Below are positions 16,822 to 23,947 of a stretch of DNA of 64,000 nucleotides, piece after piece; the first letter of the stretch is position 1; every line of letters begins with the position of its first letter. Location: contig DATASQ010000023.1 of the NCBI GenBank assembly GCA_036269135.1, positions 1 to 64,000 on the forward strand, in the 5' to 3' direction. This DNA comes from Palsa-343 sp036269135 (GTDB taxonomy: Bacteria; Acidobacteriota; Terriglobia; Terriglobales; Acidobacteriaceae). Below the pieces are notes generated by a model that did not search any database, was not told the DNA's origin, and saw nothing but the letters and a program-made list of their open reading frames with translations. Position numbers and translations under genes: made by a program.

Positions 16822-18927
16822 ATGAGATTCCGCCGCTCCGCGCTGTCATGCCTCCTCGTTGCTGCGCTCGCCGCGCCGGCCTTCGCCCGTGTCACCGGCA
16901 TCGACATCCTGCGCCGCGAGCCGGTCCTCGGCGGCATGGCCTTCGGCGCCACCGGCCCCTACGAGAAAATCGTCGCTCGCGTGTATTTCGCCGTGCGTCC
17001 CGACGACCCGCACGACCGCGGCATCGTCGACCTCGATCTTGCCCCGCGCGACGCACAGGGCGAAGTCGAATTTTCCGCCGACCTCTGGCTGCTGCGCCCC
17101 GTCCACGGCGGCAATGGCGCGCTTCTGCTCGAAATCCCCAACCGCGGCGGCAGGAGCATGCTGCGACTCGTCGATGGCGGCACGCCCTCATCCGATCCTA
17201 GCGCGGACTCCAACTTCGGTGATGCCTGGCTGCTGCGCCAGGGTTACACCCTCGCCGATCTCGGCTGGCAGTGGGACGCGCCGCCGGGAGGAATGCGCCT
17301 CTACGCGCCCATCGCTACTGATCATGGGCAGTCCATCACCGGGTTGCTTCGCGATGACTTCACCCCCGTCGCCACCACCAGCGACTGGCCGCTCGGCCAT
17401 ATCATCGTGGGGCATATGGGTGGCACCGAGTACCCAGTCGCCAACCCAAACGATTCGCGCAACGTCCTCACCGTGCGCGCGACGCCCACCGGTGCGCGTA
17501 CTGTCATTCCGCGCGATCAGTGGTCCTTCGTTCCGCCGGGTGTGCCGCACGTTGTGCCCATCGCGCAGGCCAGACGACTCGATGCCCCGCACGGTTCCAT
17601 CCATCTCAATGGCGGATTCCAGGCAGGCCGCATCTACGAGCTGGTTTATGTGGTGAAAGATCCGGTAGTCGCTGGGCTCGGCTTTGCTGCGGTGCGCGAT
17701 TTTGTGTCCTGGACTAAGTACGGCAACAGCCACATCGCCGCCCAGACCGTCGCGAACGCCGCGCCGGAGATCCTCGCTCCTCTCGCTCCTGTGCAGCGCG
17801 CCTATGCTATGGGCATCTCTCAGTGCGGACGCTGGCTGCGCACGCTGCTCTACGAAGGCTTCAACCAGGACGAGCAGGGCCGCATGGTCCTCGACGGCAT
17901 CCTCGCCCACGTGGGCGGGGCGGGACGGGGCAGCTTCAATGTCCGCTTCGCTCAGCCGTCGCGCGACTCGGAGCCCATGTCGTCGATTTTCTGGCCCACC
18001 GACATCTTTCCCTTCACGGGCCTGCCCGAGCCGGATCCGGCGCACCCGCACGCCGCGCCCGAGGGCCTGCTCGACCGCGCGCGCGACGAAAATGTTGTGC
18101 CGAAGATTTTCTTCTCGCATACCTCCTACGAATATTGGGGCCGCGCCGCCTCGCTCATCCACACGACCGCCGACGGCAAGCGCGACATGCCACAGGATCC
18201 AAACGTCCGCATCTACTTCTTTGCCGGCCTGCAGCACTTCAGCGGGCCCTTCCCGCCCCGGCGCGGCACGGGTGAGTTCGCCAGCCAGAATCTTGAGACG
18301 CCGCTGCCCATCCGATGGTTCTGGCGCGGCATGATCGCCAACATGAACCGTTGGGTTCGCGATGGGGCCGCTCCACCGTCCACCACGATCCCGCACCTTG
18401 CCGACGGCACGCTTGTGCCGCTCAACAAGCTGATGTTCCCGGCCATCCCGGGGGTCCACGTACCTCACAGTGTGAATGAGGCCTGGCATCTGGATTTCGG
18501 CCCGCATTGGCAACAGACCGGCATCCTCTCCGTGCAGCCGCCCATCGTGGGCGCCGCGTTTCCGGTGCTGGTGCCGCAGGTCGACGCCGATGGCAATGAC
18601 CGCGCCGGCGTGCATCTGCCCGAGATCACCGCGCCGCTCGCGACTTACACCGGGTGGAACCTCCGTGACCCCTCCACCGGCGCGCCCGAACAGCGCGTTT
18701 CCTTTCTTGGCTCGGAGTTTCCCTTTGCGAAGACTCCCGCCGAGCGCAAAGCCGCCGGCGATCCGCGCCCCTCCTTGGAAGAGCGCTATCCTGGCGGACG
18801 GGACGCGTATCTCGCGCACTACAAGAGAGCCGTCGACGCACTGGCCCGTGCGCGCTGGATTCTCCCCGAGGACGCCCCGGCTCTCATGCAGCAGGGCGCC
18901 GCCGAATGGGATTACGCAACGAAGTGA
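16822..18927 (+). CDS. Exported alpha/beta-hydrolase domain protein
   Basis: 701 residues. A Sec signal (FRRSALSCLLVAALAAPAFA) is followed by a large domain of the PF20091 (Abhydrolase_10) type, found in many acidobacterial and proteobacterial secreted proteins of unknown substrate. The nucleophile elbow is GISQCGRW, near residue 334; other marks are LEIPNRGG, ADLGWQWD and FAGLQHFSG. Esterase-like activity is inferred from fold only. It starts 67 nt after the orphan terminator from its own -10. An Ala-rich, GC-biased coding style matches the neighbourhood. Confidence 0.75.
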   Translation: MRFRRSALSCLLVAALAAPAFARVTGIDILRREPVLGGMAFGATGPYEKIVARVYFAVRPDDPHDRGIVDLDLAPRDAQGEVEFSADLWLLRPVHGGNGALLLEIPNRGGRSMLRLVDGGTPSSDPSADSNFGDAWLLRQGYTLADLGWQWDAPPGGMRLYAPIATDHGQSITGLLRDDFTPVATTSDWPLGHIIVGHMGGTEYPVANPNDSRNVLTVRATPTGARTVIPRDQWSFVPPGVPHVVPIAQARRLDAPHGSIHLNGGFQAGRIYELVYVVKDPVVAGLGFAAVRDFVSWTKYGNSHIAAQTVANAAPEILAPLAPVQRAYAMGISQCGRWLRTLLYEGFNQDEQGRMVLDGILAHVGGAGRGSFNVRFAQPSRDSEPMSSIFWPTDIFPFTGLPEPDPAHPHAAPEGLLDRARDENVVPKIFFSHTSYEYWGRAASLIHTTADGKRDMPQDPNVRIYFFAGLQHFSGPFPPRRGTGEFASQNLETPLPIRWFWRGMIANMNRWVRDGAAPPSTTIPHLADGTLVPLNKLMFPAIPGVHVPHSVNEAWHLDFGPHWQQTGILSVQPPIVGAAFPVLVPQVDADGNDRAGVHLPEITAPLATYTGWNLRDPSTGAPEQRVSFLGSEFPFAKTPAERKAAGDPRPSLEERYPGGRDAYLAHYKRAVDALARARWILPEDAPALMQQGAAEWDYATK

Positions 18928-19131
18928 GAGGACAAGCGGGCGGCGGGGACGGATCGCCGGGCTCTGTTCGCCGTGCCCCCGATTTGTCGTGCGCGGATCG
19001 TCGCGGCAGGCAGATCCTCGCTTGATCCCGCTGGTCAGCCGCAAAAGCGGCGCGCATTGCACAGAAGAAACGACCGCGCCCCCGGGGCTTCTGATACTTT
19101 CTGCAAAGCTCGGCAGTTCTCATTGCATGGA

Positions 19132-19689
19132 TCAGGGATTCGCGCGCGGGGGCGGCGGGACCAGAAGCGCCTGGAGCTGCCCGGCAAGGCCGGCGTTGGC
19201 GGCGGCGATGTTCTTGCGCCAGGTGCCACTGAGATTGGCGGGCCGCACCGGCTCGGTCAGCGTCCAGAGGAGGAAGTGGGTTTTGGCATCGTAGAGGGTG
19301 ATCTCGTACTGGAACTGCCAGGTCGTGTTGGCGAGGATGCGCTGGAACTTCCAGCCATCATGGTTGCCGATCAGGGGCGCGGTGCAGCGAACCTCGATGA
19401 CGAGGTCAGCCTCGGCGGGATCGCTGACGAGCTGATAGCTTTTCCAGTTCAGCATCGTGGCGTAGAGGGAGTCATAGGTGTTGGTTTTGGCGAGGCCGAG
19501 CTCATCGAACGCCTGCTGGGAGAAAGCGTCCATGCCGGCGTTGGCGATAAAAATGCGATGGGCGGTGCGGATGGGCGTCGGGATGGGCGCCGGCGGGGTT
19601 GTCAGCGGAGTAGTGCTTTGAGCGAAGAGCAGAGGAGCGGCACAGAGAAGCGCTGAGAGAAACAAAGACCTGCGGGTCAATGCGTTCAT
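19132..19689 (-). CDS. Exported protein of unknown function
   Basis: 185 residues from the ATG at 19689, which has GAGGG 6-8 nt upstream. A signal peptide (RRSLFLSALLCAAPLLFAQ) leads to a Pro/Thr linker and a compact alpha/beta domain (RIFIANAG, ADLVIEVRCTAPL, WQFQYEITLYDAKTHFLLWTL). The layout resembles DUF4136-like periplasmic or lipoprotein domains but I cannot assign it. It stands alone between a convergent hydrolase gene and the upstream DUF4097 gene, same strand, with a 243-nt spacer. Confidence 0.7.
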   Translation of the reverse strand: MNALTRRSLFLSALLCAAPLLFAQSTTPLTTPPAPIPTPIRTAHRIFIANAGMDAFSQQAFDELGLAKTNTYDSLYATMLNWKSYQLVSDPAEADLVIEVRCTAPLIGNHDGWKFQRILANTTWQFQYEITLYDAKTHFLLWTLTEPVRPANLSGTWRKNIAAANAGLAGQLQALLVPPPPRANP

Positions 19690-19876
19690 GGGAACCCTCA
19701 ACTTCCGGCGATCCGGAATCGCGCCGCGGATCGCAGATTGAGAGACGAGAGAGGCGGAGGGAAAGATTCGCAGGATGACAGGGATCGGTAACTAAAGATC
19801 ACGGATTAGCAGGCAAACCTCAGGGGGCGGCCACAGGCTCCATCAGGAAAGGGCAAGCCGTGGAAGTCTCCGGCAT

Positions 19877-19916
19877 CCCATCCTTATGTGCCCAACAGAA
19901 GGTGCATAAGGATGGG
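19877..19916. repeat. 12-bp perfect inverted repeat
   Basis: CCCATCCTTATG (19877-19888) and CATAAGGATGGG (19905-19916) with a 16-nt loop, just past the stop of the DUF4097 gene. No T-tract, so it is a hairpin or binding site rather than a standard terminator. Confidence 0.5.
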
Positions 19917-19932
19917 CCGCCCGGGCATCCCC

Positions 19933-20790
19933 TTAATGGATGCGGATGTCACCGGAGCCGGTTTCGATGCGAACGGTAGGGCCGCCGCCGTTGATGTCGC
20001 CCATGATGTGATGACGCTCGAGGCTGCCGTGCGTGGTGATGGGGGGATCGCTGTGCACGGAGCCGGAGCCGGTGCTGGCGTCCAGGGTAAAGTGCGAGCC
20101 GCCGGTATTGAGCGTGATGTCGCCGGAGCCGGTTTCGAGCTTCCAGGGGGCGTTAGGATGGCCGCCGATTTCAATGTCGCCGGAGCCGGTTTCCGCAAAG
20201 AGCGGGCCGTCCACTCCCTGCAGGTGAATGGCACCGCTGCCGGTGGTGGCCTTCACGTCGTTGGAAGACTGGAGGCCGGCTCGGATTTCGCCGGAACCCG
20301 TCCGGAGCTCGACGCGCCCGGTGAAGCCGCTGGCCTCGATGTCGCCGGAACCGGTGTTGGCCTTGAGCGGACCGCCGAGATCCTGAAGGCGCAGGTCGCC
20401 GGAACCGGAGCTGGCTTCCAGCTGGGTCCCTTTGGGCGCGGTGATGTCGTAGTCGATGGACACGTTGCGGATCCAGTCGGTGTGCCGGCCGATGGTGATG
20501 ACGTTGCCGGCCTGATCGATGGGGGGATTGCTGACGACCTGGTGAACGCGGTCATCGGCGGAGTCGCCGAAGCCCCACCCGTTGGCGTGGACGTGGCCGA
20601 TGATGTGGACTTCGCTGGAGGAGCCGGGGGAAACGTGTACGTAACCGGAGCCGGTGGCAATAGTGAGCATGACCTGACCGTTCACGTGCAGGGTCTTGTC
20701 GAAGGTGCCGTCGGCGGCGAGGGCGGCGGCCGGCAGACAGGCGGCGATGGCGGCGAGGGTGAGCCACGGAATGATGCGAGAACGGATCAT
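19933..20790 (-). CDS. Exported DUF4097-type repeat protein
   Basis: 285 residues. The signal peptide (IIPWLTLAAIAACLPAAALA) is followed by about ten short beta-strand repeats containing TGSGDI or a close variant (ATGSGYVHV, ASSGSGDLRL, NTGSGDIEA, RTGSGEIRA, ETGSGDIRI). This is the look of DUF4097/DUF2807 putative-adhesin folds, which build right-handed beta-solenoids. The repeats are visible in DNA as recurring CACCGGCTCCGG-type words. Function is unknown; in other bacteria relatives are linked to envelope-stress systems. Upstream and downstream genes run in the same direction but with gaps of more than 200 nt, so it is probably monocistronic. Confidence 0.75.
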   Translation of the reverse strand: MIRSRIIPWLTLAAIAACLPAAALAADGTFDKTLHVNGQVMLTIATGSGYVHVSPGSSSEVHIIGHVHANGWGFGDSADDRVHQVVSNPPIDQAGNVITIGRHTDWIRNVSIDYDITAPKGTQLEASSGSGDLRLQDLGGPLKANTGSGDIEASGFTGRVELRTGSGEIRAGLQSSNDVKATTGSGAIHLQGVDGPLFAETGSGDIEIGGHPNAPWKLETGSGDITLNTGGSHFTLDASTGSGSVHSDPPITTHGSLERHHIMGDINGGGPTVRIETGSGDIRIH

Positions 20791-21033
20791 GCAAACCTCC
20801 TCAAAGGGCGATGGGAGCGGCGACAGCGGAACGGGTGAGAAGACGATGCCCGGAGCCAGAGAGGCTCGGCGGCACCGCGCTGGTTTGCGCTCGGCGGACG
20901 TCTCCCTGATGCGCAGAAACAGATACGCAGAGGCGAGGGATTTGGTTCCGGACCGGGGTCCACGCGGCCGACTGGCCCTCCAGGCGGGGCCTTTCCGGCT
21001 CCGGTTGCAGGCATCGATCGCTGGTAAGGGGAA

Positions 21034-21312
21034 TCAGCGTCGGTGGTCGGACCCATTCACCCCGAAGCGCTTTGACATTTCGGCGAACAGGAAGCCGCGG
21101 CCCGGGTGGTAGGGCTGGACCCATTCGCCATCGATGACGAACTGGGGGATGGCACGTTTGCCGACGTGGGTGAGGACTTCCTGCGCCGCGCCGGGGGTCT
21201 CTTCGATGTCGATTTCGGTGTAGGGGATGTTGTGGGCATCGAGGAAGCGCTTGGCTTCGCGGCAATCGCGGCACCAGGAAGCGGAGTAAACAAGGACCTG
21301 CACGGATTTCAT
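21034..21312 (-). CDS. Glutaredoxin/mycoredoxin-like thiol oxidoreductase
   Basis: 92 residues, a whole thioredoxin-fold domain: VQVLVYSASWCRDC with the CRDC active site near residues 14-17, IPYTEIDIEETPGA, then the cis-Pro loop KRAIPQFVIDGEWVQPY. Both active-site cysteines are present, so dithiol reduction is possible. The CxxC differs from the CPYC of classical glutaredoxins and is nearer to the NrdH/mycoredoxin branch. Cytoplasmic, no signal. The ATG at 21312 is the only sensible start. Confidence 0.82.
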   Translation of the reverse strand: MKSVQVLVYSASWCRDCREAKRFLDAHNIPYTEIDIEETPGAAQEVLTHVGKRAIPQFVIDGEWVQPYHPGRGFLFAEMSKRFGVNGSDHRR

Positions 21313-21401
21313 CCTATCGCAACAAAACGGCAGTCTGGAGTGATGCGGCGCACACGCAGGAGGATTGCCGCTCCAGATTGCAGGGGGCAGGCGATCGCGC
21401 C

Positions 21402-22157
21402 TCAGCAGAGGGAGGGCGCGGCGCGAGAAATGGCGCGGGAGGTGTACCCCGCGTCGCCGAGGCTAAAGACAATGTGGATGGTCGTTTCCACTTCGACGGG
21501 CTGGCCGTTGAGGATCCAGGGGCGGTAGCGGGCACGATGGATGGCTTCTACGGCGGCGGGGACGAGGAACGGTGGTCCGCTGAGAACATGAACACTGGCG
21601 ATGCGGCCATCCTTTCCGATCACGGCGTCGACGGTCACAGTTCCCTGAATGCGGGCCTCAAGCGCAAGGATGGGGTAAACGGGCCGGATGGGCACGATGA
21701 ACTGACCAGCGGCAACTCCTTCGGAAACACGAATGCGGTCGTGGGATTTCGGCCGGTCGGGGACGGCAGGCGGCGTGGAGGAGCCGAGGTTGGGCAGGCC
21801 GAGGATTCCGGGGCGGGCGCTGTCGAGGCCAGCGATGTTGGGGCCGGGCGGGGCCGTATCGGCGAGCGGCGTGATGCGCGTCGGGATGCGGCTGGGCGCG
21901 AGGAGTGACGATCCGAGAAACTCTGTTGGCCGGGCCGCTGCGGCCTGTCGAGGCTGCGCGGGTGCCGGGGCCGCGGACGATGGCGGAGTGACGACGGGGA
22001 GGATAAGGAACTTGCGGGGGAGGGCCTGGGGGAAGAGAGAAGGGAGCAGGATGAGGGTGGTGACGATGGCGGACTCCACGAGGAATATTCCAGCGACGTA
22101 GCGCTGAGCGCGGGTGCGGACGCGATGGGTAGACTCGACGAGGCTGTCTTCGAACAT
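21402..22157 (-). CDS. TonB-family periplasmic energy-transducer-like protein
   Basis: 251 residues from the ATG at 22157, preceded by AGAGGAG. A short cytoplasmic start, one membrane helix (about residues 20-40, VAGIFLVESAIVTTLILLPSLF), a long Pro/Ala-rich spacer, and a C-terminal TonB domain (about 160-240: IRPVYPILALEARIQGTVTVDAVIGKDGRIASVHVL, shown here only by its hallmarks YP..A...GTV and GP..L). TonB passes proton-motive force to outer-membrane receptors. No exbB, exbD or receptor gene is adjacent, and many acidobacteria carry several orphan TonB genes. Confidence 0.8.
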   Translation of the reverse strand: MFEDSLVESTHRVRTRAQRYVAGIFLVESAIVTTLILLPSLFPQALPRKFLILPVVTPPSSAAPAPAQPRQAAAARPTEFLGSSLLAPSRIPTRITPLADTAPPGPNIAGLDSARPGILGLPNLGSSTPPAVPDRPKSHDRIRVSEGVAAGQFIVPIRPVYPILALEARIQGTVTVDAVIGKDGRIASVHVLSGPPFLVPAAVEAIHRARYRPWILNGQPVEVETTIHIVFSLGDAGYTSRAISRAAPSLC

Positions 22158-22311
22158 GGCTCCTCTTTCCTGACCGGGGCCAAAGGGAACCGGCCCTGGG
22201 TCACGGTGCCTGGCGTTTGTGGCCGATGAGAACGAGGCGGCGCGCAAGCCGATCGTGTTCGGGCGACCACTGCCTGGATAGACAACGGCGGGGCCGGCAG
22301 AGTTCCAGGCG

Positions 22312-22342
22312 CTTTAGAGTTTTGAGTTTCGAGCTTCGATCA
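22312..22342. repeat. Short-word intergenic repeat
   Basis: Near-tandem copies of a 7-8 nt word (TTTAGAG / TTTTGAG / TTTCGAG / CTTCGAT) between the TonB-like and beta-lactamase-like genes. One of several such patches in the window. Confidence 0.4.
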
Positions 22343-22362
22343 ACCGCAGATGGGCGGCCACT

Positions 22363-23355
22363 TCATTTCGCCTCACGAGGCTGTTCGGCGCCGGGCACCC
22401 AGGCGTCGACGATCGTCTTTGCCATGCTGGCGATGAGGAGTTCGGCCTGGTTGTCGGGGGTCCAGCTGGTGTCGGCGTTGTCGTGGGTGAAGGCGGAGAT
22501 AATGATCGTCCCGTGCCTCGTGTAGACGGCGCCGACATCGTTGCGGACGTGGTCGAGAGTGCCGATTTTGTCGGCGATGGCGGAGTCCTTTTCGGACGTG
22601 TCGATGGCTTCGAGGTAGCGGGGGATCATCTCGCGATCCTGCTGAACCTTGAGCATGTGCATGGCAGCGGCGCAGAGATCCTGATCTGAGGGGATGGGGA
22701 CGGCGCTGGAAGCAGCGCCGGGCCTGGGGCCAAGGCCGCAGGTGACGAAGCGCTCCATGACCAGGGCCATTTCGCGGGCCGTGGTTTTGCCGAGTCCGAA
22801 CTGGGGCTGGTCGGCAGGCTCCGGGCCTTCCGCGGGCTGATAGACCTTCTTGTACAGCCACGTGTTGTGGAGGCCGAGGCCGGTGGGCGGCGGGGCGGCG
22901 ATCTCGTCGTCGATGGCTTTGAGGCCGAGGTGGTCGATGACGAGATTGGTGGCCGTGTTGTCGCTGACCGCGATCATGAGGGTGAGCGCGTCTTTCAGGG
23001 TGAGGGTAAGGGGCGTGTCAAGGAACAGAAGGACGCCAGAACCGGGGACCTGATCCTGGTGGCGAAGGGTCAGCTTGTCGTCGAAGTGCACACGGCCGGA
23101 GCGGATCTGCTGGAGGGCGGTGTAGAGGACGGTGAGCTTGATAACAGAGGCCGTCGGGACGGGCTGGTCGGCGTCGAGGCTGACCGTTTGGCCGGTGGCG
23201 AGGTCCTTTGCATAGAGGGAAACCTTGCCGTGGAATCCGGCGATGCTCTGCTGGAGTTTTGAAGTCAGGGCGGCGTCGTTTTGGGGGGAGGCGGGCAGTG
23301 CGGCAAGAGCGAAGGCGAGCAGACAGGTGAGGTGTTTCAGCGATCGCGGGGCCAT
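22363..23355 (-). CDS. Exported class A beta-lactamase-like serine hydrolase
   Basis: 330 residues with a signal peptide (TCLLAFALAALPASP). The penicilloyl-serine core is present: S70-x-x-K73 (TASVIK) and SDN (131-133). The third box reads DKIG (263-265) where class A enzymes have K-T/S-G. I do not find the omega-loop ExxLN that carries Glu166. It therefore belongs to the beta-lactamase2 fold (PF13354), but real beta-lactam hydrolysis is doubtful; a peptidase-like role on peptidoglycan peptides is possible. Start ATG 23355 lacks a Shine-Dalgarno; a GTG 27 nt upstream is in frame. It is divergent from the molybdenum hydroxylase operon. Confidence 0.75.
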   Translation of the reverse strand: MAPRSLKHLTCLLAFALAALPASPQNDAALTSKLQQSIAGFHGKVSLYAKDLATGQTVSLDADQPVPTASVIKLTVLYTALQQIRSGRVHFDDKLTLRHQDQVPGSGVLLFLDTPLTLTLKDALTLMIAVSDNTATNLVIDHLGLKAIDDEIAAPPPTGLGLHNTWLYKKVYQPAEGPEPADQPQFGLGKTTAREMALVMERFVTCGLGPRPGAASSAVPIPSDQDLCAAAMHMLKVQQDREMIPRYLEAIDTSEKDSAIADKIGTLDHVRNDVGAVYTRHGTIIISAFTHDNADTSWTPDNQAELLIASMAKTIVDAWVPGAEQPREAK

Positions 23356-23367
23356 GCCGCACTTTAT

Positions 23368-23413
23368 CAGGTCACAGGCCACAGGTTACCGGTGACAGGT
23401 TGCAGGGTGACAA
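23368..23413. repeat. Short-word repeat in the divergent promoter region
   Basis: Degenerate copies of ACAGGT (AGGTCACAGGCCACAGG, then TTACCGGTGACAGGTTGCAGG) fill the space between the lactamase-like gene and the hydroxylase operon. They may affect both promoters. Confidence 0.4.
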
Positions 23414-23458
23414 GCGTAGATTTTGCGGGCGTATTCTGGCTGCCGGAGAGGCAGGCGT

Positions 23459-23947
23459 ATGGCGGAGCTGGTGCTGCACGTGAATCGCGAGGAGAGGCGC
23501 ACGGAGGCGGCGGAAGGCGAGCCGCTGTTGTGGGTGCTGCGGAATCGTCTGGGTCTGACGGGGACGAAGTACGGCTGCGGCGAAGGGCAGTGCGGCGCGT
23601 GCACGGTGCTGCTGAACGGCGAGCCGGTGCGGTCGTGTCTGACGCCGGCGTCGGCGGTGTCGGACGCACAGATCACAACCATTGAGGGGCTGGCGCGGGA
23701 GGGGGAGCTGACGGCGGTGCAGGAGGCATTTCTGGAGGAGGGGGCATTCCAGTGCGCCTACTGCACGTCGGGCATGATTTTAGCGGCAACGGCGCTGCTG
23801 GAGAAGCATCCGCATCCGTCCGACGCGCAGGTGCTGACTGCGATGAACGGGAATGTCTGCCGGTGCGGAACCTATCCCCGGATCAAGGCGGCCATTGCGC
23901 GCGCGTCGGACACGAGGAAGAAGGAGGCCGAGCATGCCCACGCATGA
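23459..23947 (+). CDS. Molybdenum hydroxylase, [2Fe-2S] small subunit
   Basis: 162 residues. It has both iron-sulfur domains of the xanthine oxidase family small subunit. The plant-ferredoxin-type cluster is CGEGQCGAC plus a later Cys (RSC), residues about 41-63. The alpha-helical cluster is CAYCTSG and CRCGTY, residues about 100-140. It carries electrons from the molybdenum centre. The length and single-chain form resemble IorA/CoxS subunits. GGAGAGG lies 8 nt before the ATG. Its end overlaps the large-subunit start by 14 nt. No FAD-subunit gene is adjacent, so the acceptor is probably a cytochrome or other periplasmic carrier. Confidence 0.9.
   Translation: MAELVLHVNREERRTEAAEGEPLLWVLRNRLGLTGTKYGCGEGQCGACTVLLNGEPVRSCLTPASAVSDAQITTIEGLAREGELTAVQEAFLEEGAFQCAYCTSGMILAATALLEKHPHPSDAQVLTAMNGNVCRCGTYPRIKAAIARASDTRKKEAEHAHA

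Noticed and set aside
19940..20650. CRISPR-like regular repeats.
   Set aside because: The repeated words are codons for TGSGD inside an exported protein; spacing is irregular and there are no cas genes.
22363..23355. Calling the gene an antibiotic-resistance beta-lactamase.
   Set aside because: The omega-loop Glu and KTG box are not found in standard form, so only the fold is claimed.
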